From Loktanella sp. 3ANDIMAR09 (GTDB lineage Bacteria; Pseudomonadota; Alphaproteobacteria; Rhodobacterales; Rhodobacteraceae), in assembly GCF_001420005.1 (NCBI RefSeq), contig NZ_LJAK01000002.1, positions 415,104 through 479,103 of the forward strand: a stretch of DNA of 64,000 bases, in the 5' to 3' direction. The position numbers and the translations under genes are program-made. This document shows positions 60,327 through 64,000 of this stretch, piece by piece. The notes beneath the pieces were generated by a model. The model saw nothing but the letters and a program-made list of their open reading frames with translations. It was not told where the DNA came from and made no database searches. Position 1 is the first letter of the stretch. Each line of letters begins with the position of its first letter.

Positions 60327-61612
60327 TGGCTTTGCCGCAATTCAAACAGGACGCGACCGACGCGCGGCTGGATGCGGTCACGGTGCCTGAGGGTGCTGCG
60401 TGGCTGACACAGGCGCGCAAGGATGCAATGACCCGCACGGCCACGATGGGCCTGCCGCATCGGCGTGACGAATATTGGAAATACACCGATCCTGCGACGC
60501 TTGTGGCCGTGGATGCCCCCGCGGCAGAGGTTCTGGATGATGATGACGCGATCTTTTCGGACGCGAAACCTCTGACGCTCGTGTTTGTGGACGGTGTGTT
60601 TGATGCCGCGGCCTCTGACGACCTGACGGGTGAGAACCTGGACATCGCGCGTCTGGCAGAGGCCGGTGCGCAGGATATCCACTGGGCCAAGGACATCTAT
60701 GGCGTCCTGGAACTGGCCGGTCAAAACCCGGTGCAGCGTCCGCTGGCGTCGCTGAATACTGCGACGGCGACGGATGGTGTGCTGATCCGCGCCACGGGAC
60801 CGGTAGATCGCCCCGTCTGCCTGCGGTATCGCCGCAAGGAGTCTGGCACGGACGCGGTCCTGCATCACGTTGTCCGGGTCGAGCCCGGGGCAAAGGTCAC
60901 GCTGCTGGAAACCGGATCGGCTGCTGCGCGACTGTCCACGGTCACCGAAGTGTCAGTTGCCGATGGTGGTGAATTCCACCACGTCCGCCAGCAGGGCCGC
61001 GATCACGGCCGCCGCATGAACACGCATACCTTTGCCCGGATCGGTGAAGGGTCTGTTTTCAAATCCTTTACCCTGTCGCTGAACGGCGTGCTGACGCGCA
61101 ATGACTGTGTGATCGAGATGCTGGGCGACGATGCGGTGGCCCATGTCGCGGGTGCCTGCGTGGGTGACGGCGACGGTTTCCACCACGACGACACCGTGTT
61201 CATCACCCACGACGCCCTGCGCGGCGAGTCACGTCAGGTGTTCAAGAAGGTGCTGCGCAACGGTGCGGTCGGCGTCTTCCAAGGCAAGATCCTGGTGAAG
61301 GAAGGCGCGCAAAAGACCGATGGCTATCAGATCAGCCAGTCGCTGCTGCTGGACGACGACAGCCAGTTTCTGGCCAAGCCGGAACTGGAAATCTACGCCG
61401 ATGACGTCGCGTGTTCGCACGGGTCCACCTCTGGTGCGATTTCCGAAGAGGCATTGTTCTACCTGCGGTCCCGTGGCGTGTCGGAAAAGGCGGCAACCAA
61501 CCTGCTGACGCTGGCTTTCCTTGCCGAAGCATTGGAAGAAATCGCAGACGAAGGTCTGGCAGAGGATCTGCGCGATCGTCTGGCAGGCTGGCTGGACCGC
61601 CACGCAGGCTGA
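60326..61612 (+). CDS. sufD: Fe-S assembly protein SufD
   Basis: 428-residue partner of SufB with the same beta-helix core. The C-terminal half contains the key His in DDVACSHGSTSGAISEEALF and the YLRSRGVSEKAATNLL helix region. The N-terminal helical part (RRDEYWKYTDP) is also typical. It overlaps sufC by 1 nt and the next gene by 1 nt (TGATG). Confidence 0.96.
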   Translation: MALPQFKQDATDARLDAVTVPEGAAWLTQARKDAMTRTATMGLPHRRDEYWKYTDPATLVAVDAPAAEVLDDDDAIFSDAKPLTLVFVDGVFDAAASDDLTGENLDIARLAEAGAQDIHWAKDIYGVLELAGQNPVQRPLASLNTATATDGVLIRATGPVDRPVCLRYRRKESGTDAVLHHVVRVEPGAKVTLLETGSAAARLSTVTEVSVADGGEFHHVRQQGRDHGRRMNTHTFARIGEGSVFKSFTLSLNGVLTRNDCVIEMLGDDAVAHVAGACVGDGDGFHHDDTVFITHDALRGESRQVFKKVLRNGAVGVFQGKILVKEGAQKTDGYQISQSLLLDDDSQFLAKPELEIYADDVACSHGSTSGAISEEALFYLRSRGVSEKAATNLLTLAFLAEALEEIADEGLAEDLRDRLAGWLDRHAG

Positions 61613-62109
61613 TGGCCGTCTCGACAAACATCATGCGGGCCTGGCGCAGACCGCGCCAGGTCATGCGCGAGCTGCTGGATCAGGGCAAACGCGAAGATCG
61701 GGCGATTGCCTATCTCTTTGTGTTCTGCATCCTGGTTTTCATCGCACAATGGCCTCGTCTGTCACGCAGGGCAGCCGGGTTCGAGCTGGCACCGGGGGCA
61801 GAGCCGCCGGAGCTGTCACAGCTGATGACCTATGAACTCTTTGCCTGGCTGATGGTCTGGCCGCTTGTGCTTTATGGTCTCGCGGCGATTTCTCATCTGG
61901 TCGCCCGGTTGTTTGGCGGGCAAGGCAGTTTCTTTAGCGCGCGACTGGCGTTGTTCTGGTCGTTGCTGGCGAGTGTGCCGCTGCTGCTGCTTTATGGTCT
62001 GATGGCCGGTTTTCTGGGTCCGGCTCCGGGCACGCAACTGGTGGGCGCGGTCTGGCTGGTGGTTTTCGGCTACATCTGGCTTCAGTCGCTGCGCGAGGCG
62101 GAAAAGTGA
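61612..62109 (+). CDS. YIP1-type membrane protein in the suf operon, first
   Basis: 165 residues with four predicted helices after an amphipathic N-terminus (AWRRPRQVMRELLDQGKRED). The pattern resembles YIP1-like membrane proteins. I chose ATG 61612, which overlaps the sufD stop as TGATG. Function unknown; its place between sufD and sufS suggests a link to Fe-S assembly, but co-transcription alone does not prove one. Confidence 0.75.
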   Translation: MAVSTNIMRAWRRPRQVMRELLDQGKREDRAIAYLFVFCILVFIAQWPRLSRRAAGFELAPGAEPPELSQLMTYELFAWLMVWPLVLYGLAAISHLVARLFGGQGSFFSARLALFWSLLASVPLLLLYGLMAGFLGPAPGTQLVGAVWLVVFGYIWLQSLREAEK

Positions 62110-62675
62110 TCAACGCCGACTTTATCAAGCGGTCACTGGTCGATCCTGCGGGGACGGCACGCGGGCTGATGTCATATCATCTGGCCCCCCTGACGCTGTG
62201 GTCGATCCTTGCGGTCGTGGCGATCTGTTCCACGATCCTTGTCGCGGTCGGCAGCATGATCCTGGGCAGCGCGCCCGACACGATGGCCATGATGCCCTTT
62301 GTCGTGGCCATCGTGCTGGCCTCGTCGCTGGTGGTGCTGATCTTTGCCATTTACCTGACCGGACGCAGTCTGGGCGGGCAGGGACGGTTGGATCAGACGA
62401 TCCTATTGGTCGCATGGTGGCAGGGCATCGGCCTTGTTATTCAACTGGTCCAGACGTTTGTGATGGTTCTGCTGCCGCCGCTGTCCGGGATTGTCACGCT
62501 GGCCGGTTTTGCCTGGCTGCTCTTTGCCTTGCTGCATTTCGTGAATGTCCTGCACGGGTTTGACAGTCTGCTCAAATCGCTTGGCACCGTTGCCTTGGGG
62601 ATCATCGGATTCTCGTTTGGCATTGCACTTTTTCTGACGCTGATTGGCGTCGGGGTCCAAGGGGGATCCATTTGA
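62106..62675 (+). CDS. YIP1 family membrane protein in the suf operon, second
   Basis: 189 residues with five predicted helices and the Yip1-domain layout (FIKRSLVDPAGTARGLM, then several long hydrophobic segments). The GTG start overlaps the first membrane gene by 4 nt (GTGA), and the stop overlaps sufS by 1 nt. It is distantly similar to its neighbour, perhaps an old duplication. Function unknown. Confidence 0.78.
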   Translation: MINADFIKRSLVDPAGTARGLMSYHLAPLTLWSILAVVAICSTILVAVGSMILGSAPDTMAMMPFVVAIVLASSLVVLIFAIYLTGRSLGGQGRLDQTILLVAWWQGIGLVIQLVQTFVMVLLPPLSGIVTLAGFAWLLFALLHFVNVLHGFDSLLKSLGTVALGIIGFSFGIALFLTLIGVGVQGGSI

Positions 62676-63895
62676 TGTTCGATATCGCTGATATCCGGTC
62701 GCAGTTTCCGATCCTGTCCCGTCAGGTGAACGGCAAGCCGCTGGTCTATCTGGACAACGGTGCCTCGGCGCAGAAACCGCAGGTCGTCATTGATGCCGTG
62801 ACCCGTGGCTACGCCGAGGAATATTCCAACGTGCACCGCGGCCTGCACTACCTGTCCAATCTGGCGACCGACCGCTACGAATCCGTGCGCGGCGTTGTGG
62901 CGCGGTTCCTGAACGCCGCCTCGGAGGATGATATCGTGCTCAATTCCGGCACGACCGAGGGGATCAACATGGTGTCCTACGGCTGGGCGGCACCCCGGCT
63001 GCAGGCAGGGGACGAGATCGTCCTGTCGATCATGGAACACCACGCCAATATCGTGCCGTGGCATTTCCTGCGGGAACGGCAGGGGGTCGTGATCAAATGG
63101 GTCGATTGCGACGCGGATGGCAACCTTGATCCGCAGGCGGTCATCGACGCCATCGGACCCAAGACGAAATTGGTTGCAATAACGCATATGTCCAATGTGT
63201 TGGGGACCGTTGTTGATGTGAAATCCATCTGTACCGCTGCCCGCGCGCGTGGCGTGCCCGTTCTGGTGGATGGGTCACAGGCCGCCGTTCACATGGCGGT
63301 CGATGTGCAGGACATCGGCTGTGATTTCTACGCGGTCACGGGGCACAAGCTCTATGGTCCTTCGGGGTCCGGTGCGATCTGGGTCCATCCCGACCGGATG
63401 CGCGAAATGCGTCCCTTCATGGGGGGCGGCGACATGATCCGCGAGGTGGGGCGCGATGTGGTCACCTACAACGATCCGCCCATGATGTTCGAGGCCGGCA
63501 CCCCCGGTATCGTGCAGACGATCGGTCTGGGCGTGGCGCTGGACTGGATGATGGACATTGGCATGGACAATATCGCAACCCACGAAGCCGATCTGCGCGA
63601 CTATGCGCAATCGCGCCTGCACGGGTTGAACTGGTTGCAGGTGCAGGGCAACGCACCGGGCAAAGGCGCGATCTTCTCCTTCAAGATCGAAGGGGCCGCC
63701 CATGCGCACGACATATCGACCGTGCTGGACAAAAAGGGCGTCGCCGTTCGGGCAGGGTCGCATTGCGCGATGCCGTTGATGGACCATCTGGGTGTTCCGG
63801 CGACCTGCCGCGCGTCGTTCGGCGTTTACAATACCCGCGGCGAAGTGGACGTCCTCGTCGAGGCACTGGAACTTTGTCACGAACTTTTCGCCTGA
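62675..63895 (+). CDS. sufS: cysteine desulfurase SufS
   Basis: 406-residue class II desulfurase that supplies sulfur to the SufBCD scaffold, usually via SufE or SufU. The PLP lysine is K225 in TGHKLYGPSG and the active cysteine C364 in RAGSHCAMPLMDHLG. VYLDNGASAQKP at the start is typical. I chose ATG 62675 rather than the TTG 3 nt before it; it overlaps the upstream stop as TGATG. No sufE, sufT or sufA gene lies before the window end. Confidence 0.96.
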   Translation: MFDIADIRSQFPILSRQVNGKPLVYLDNGASAQKPQVVIDAVTRGYAEEYSNVHRGLHYLSNLATDRYESVRGVVARFLNAASEDDIVLNSGTTEGINMVSYGWAAPRLQAGDEIVLSIMEHHANIVPWHFLRERQGVVIKWVDCDADGNLDPQAVIDAIGPKTKLVAITHMSNVLGTVVDVKSICTAARARGVPVLVDGSQAAVHMAVDVQDIGCDFYAVTGHKLYGPSGSGAIWVHPDRMREMRPFMGGGDMIREVGRDVVTYNDPPMMFEAGTPGIVQTIGLGVALDWMMDIGMDNIATHEADLRDYAQSRLHGLNWLQVQGNAPGKGAIFSFKIEGAAHAHDISTVLDKKGVAVRAGSHCAMPLMDHLGVPATCRASFGVYNTRGEVDVLVEALELCHELFA

Positions 63896-63903
63896 TTTCC
63901 CGT

Positions 63904-63923
63904 TGCGGGGCCGCGGCCCCGCA
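63904..63923 (+). terminator. 20-bp perfect palindrome after sufS
   Basis: TGCGGGGCCG followed at once by its complement CGGCCCCGCA lies 8 nt after the sufS stop and 17 nt before the tRNA-Arg gene. It is a likely terminator stem, though without a T-run. Confidence 0.6.
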
Positions 63924-63940
63924 GCTATAGCAGGCGCAAC

Positions 63941-64000
<60 letters not shown>

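Overview
The window is GC-rich chromosomal DNA from an alphaproteobacterium, most likely the family Rhodobacteraceae (Roseobacter group). The call rests on gene content and order: an rplU (with a long C-terminal extension)-rpmA-GNAT-obgE-proB-proA block, the cell-cycle genes sciP and ctrA side by side, a ChpT-type phosphotransferase, an olsBA ornithine-lipid pair, an IscR with a single cysteine heading a suf operon, and short intergenic repeats that I know from this family. I cannot name the genus.

Layout. 1-2306: end of an unknown gene, an AlaX-type alanyl-tRNA editing protein, a small membrane protein, and a convergent AI-2E family transporter. 2461-12283: an accessory zone bounded by two oppositely oriented tRNA-Ser genes (GGA and CGA), each followed by a decayed tyrosine integrase. 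It holds a split YeeE/YedE transporter and katG, then a compact island of about 4.9 kb. That island carries an Lrp-type regulator, an ACC deaminase and a homodimeric 2-oxoacid dehydrogenase E1. It is flanked by a 14-bp copy of the tRNA-Ser(CGA) 3' end. 12416-20665: DUF2059 protein, lipoprotein, ribosomal proteins L21/L27, three tandem GNATs, obgE, proB, proA, chpT, DUF3553. 20800-30693: olsB, olsA, a ThiE-like protein, TfoX-like protein, trmJ, SGNH hydrolase, ctaA, an M32 carboxypeptidase, enoyl-CoA hydratase, thioesterase, DUF1127 and a MocR-type regulator. 30865-40370: rplM, rpsI, a polyamine-type ABC transporter (two permeases and an ATPase, no binding protein), TetR, PPK2, lipoprotein hydrolase, metA, an ATPase and mnmA. 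40494-46099: sciP, ctrA, ligA, recG. 46096-56243: a tiny lipoprotein, an aspartic protease, MarC, ABC-F, AGCS symporter, ndk, small membrane proteins, DEAD-box helicase, CPBP protease and a hydrolase. 56407-63895: iscR, iscS-like, sufB, sufC, sufD, two YIP1-type membrane proteins, sufS. 63941-64000: the start of tRNA-Arg(CCG).

How the genes work together. The island genes suggest a catabolic route: ACC deaminase yields 2-oxobutyrate and ammonia, and the E1 enzyme could feed 2-oxobutyrate into propionyl-CoA, under a divergent Lrp-type switch. ChpT, CtrA and SciP are three parts of the alphaproteobacterial CtrA phosphorelay, and the ctrA promoter carries two phased CtrA boxes abutting a GANTC methylation site. 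The suf operon builds Fe-S clusters; a perfect TTAGAA-N3-TTCTAA palindrome lies before iscR and a near copy lies inside the downstream desulfurase gene. All functional calls come from reading the sequence; no database search was run.
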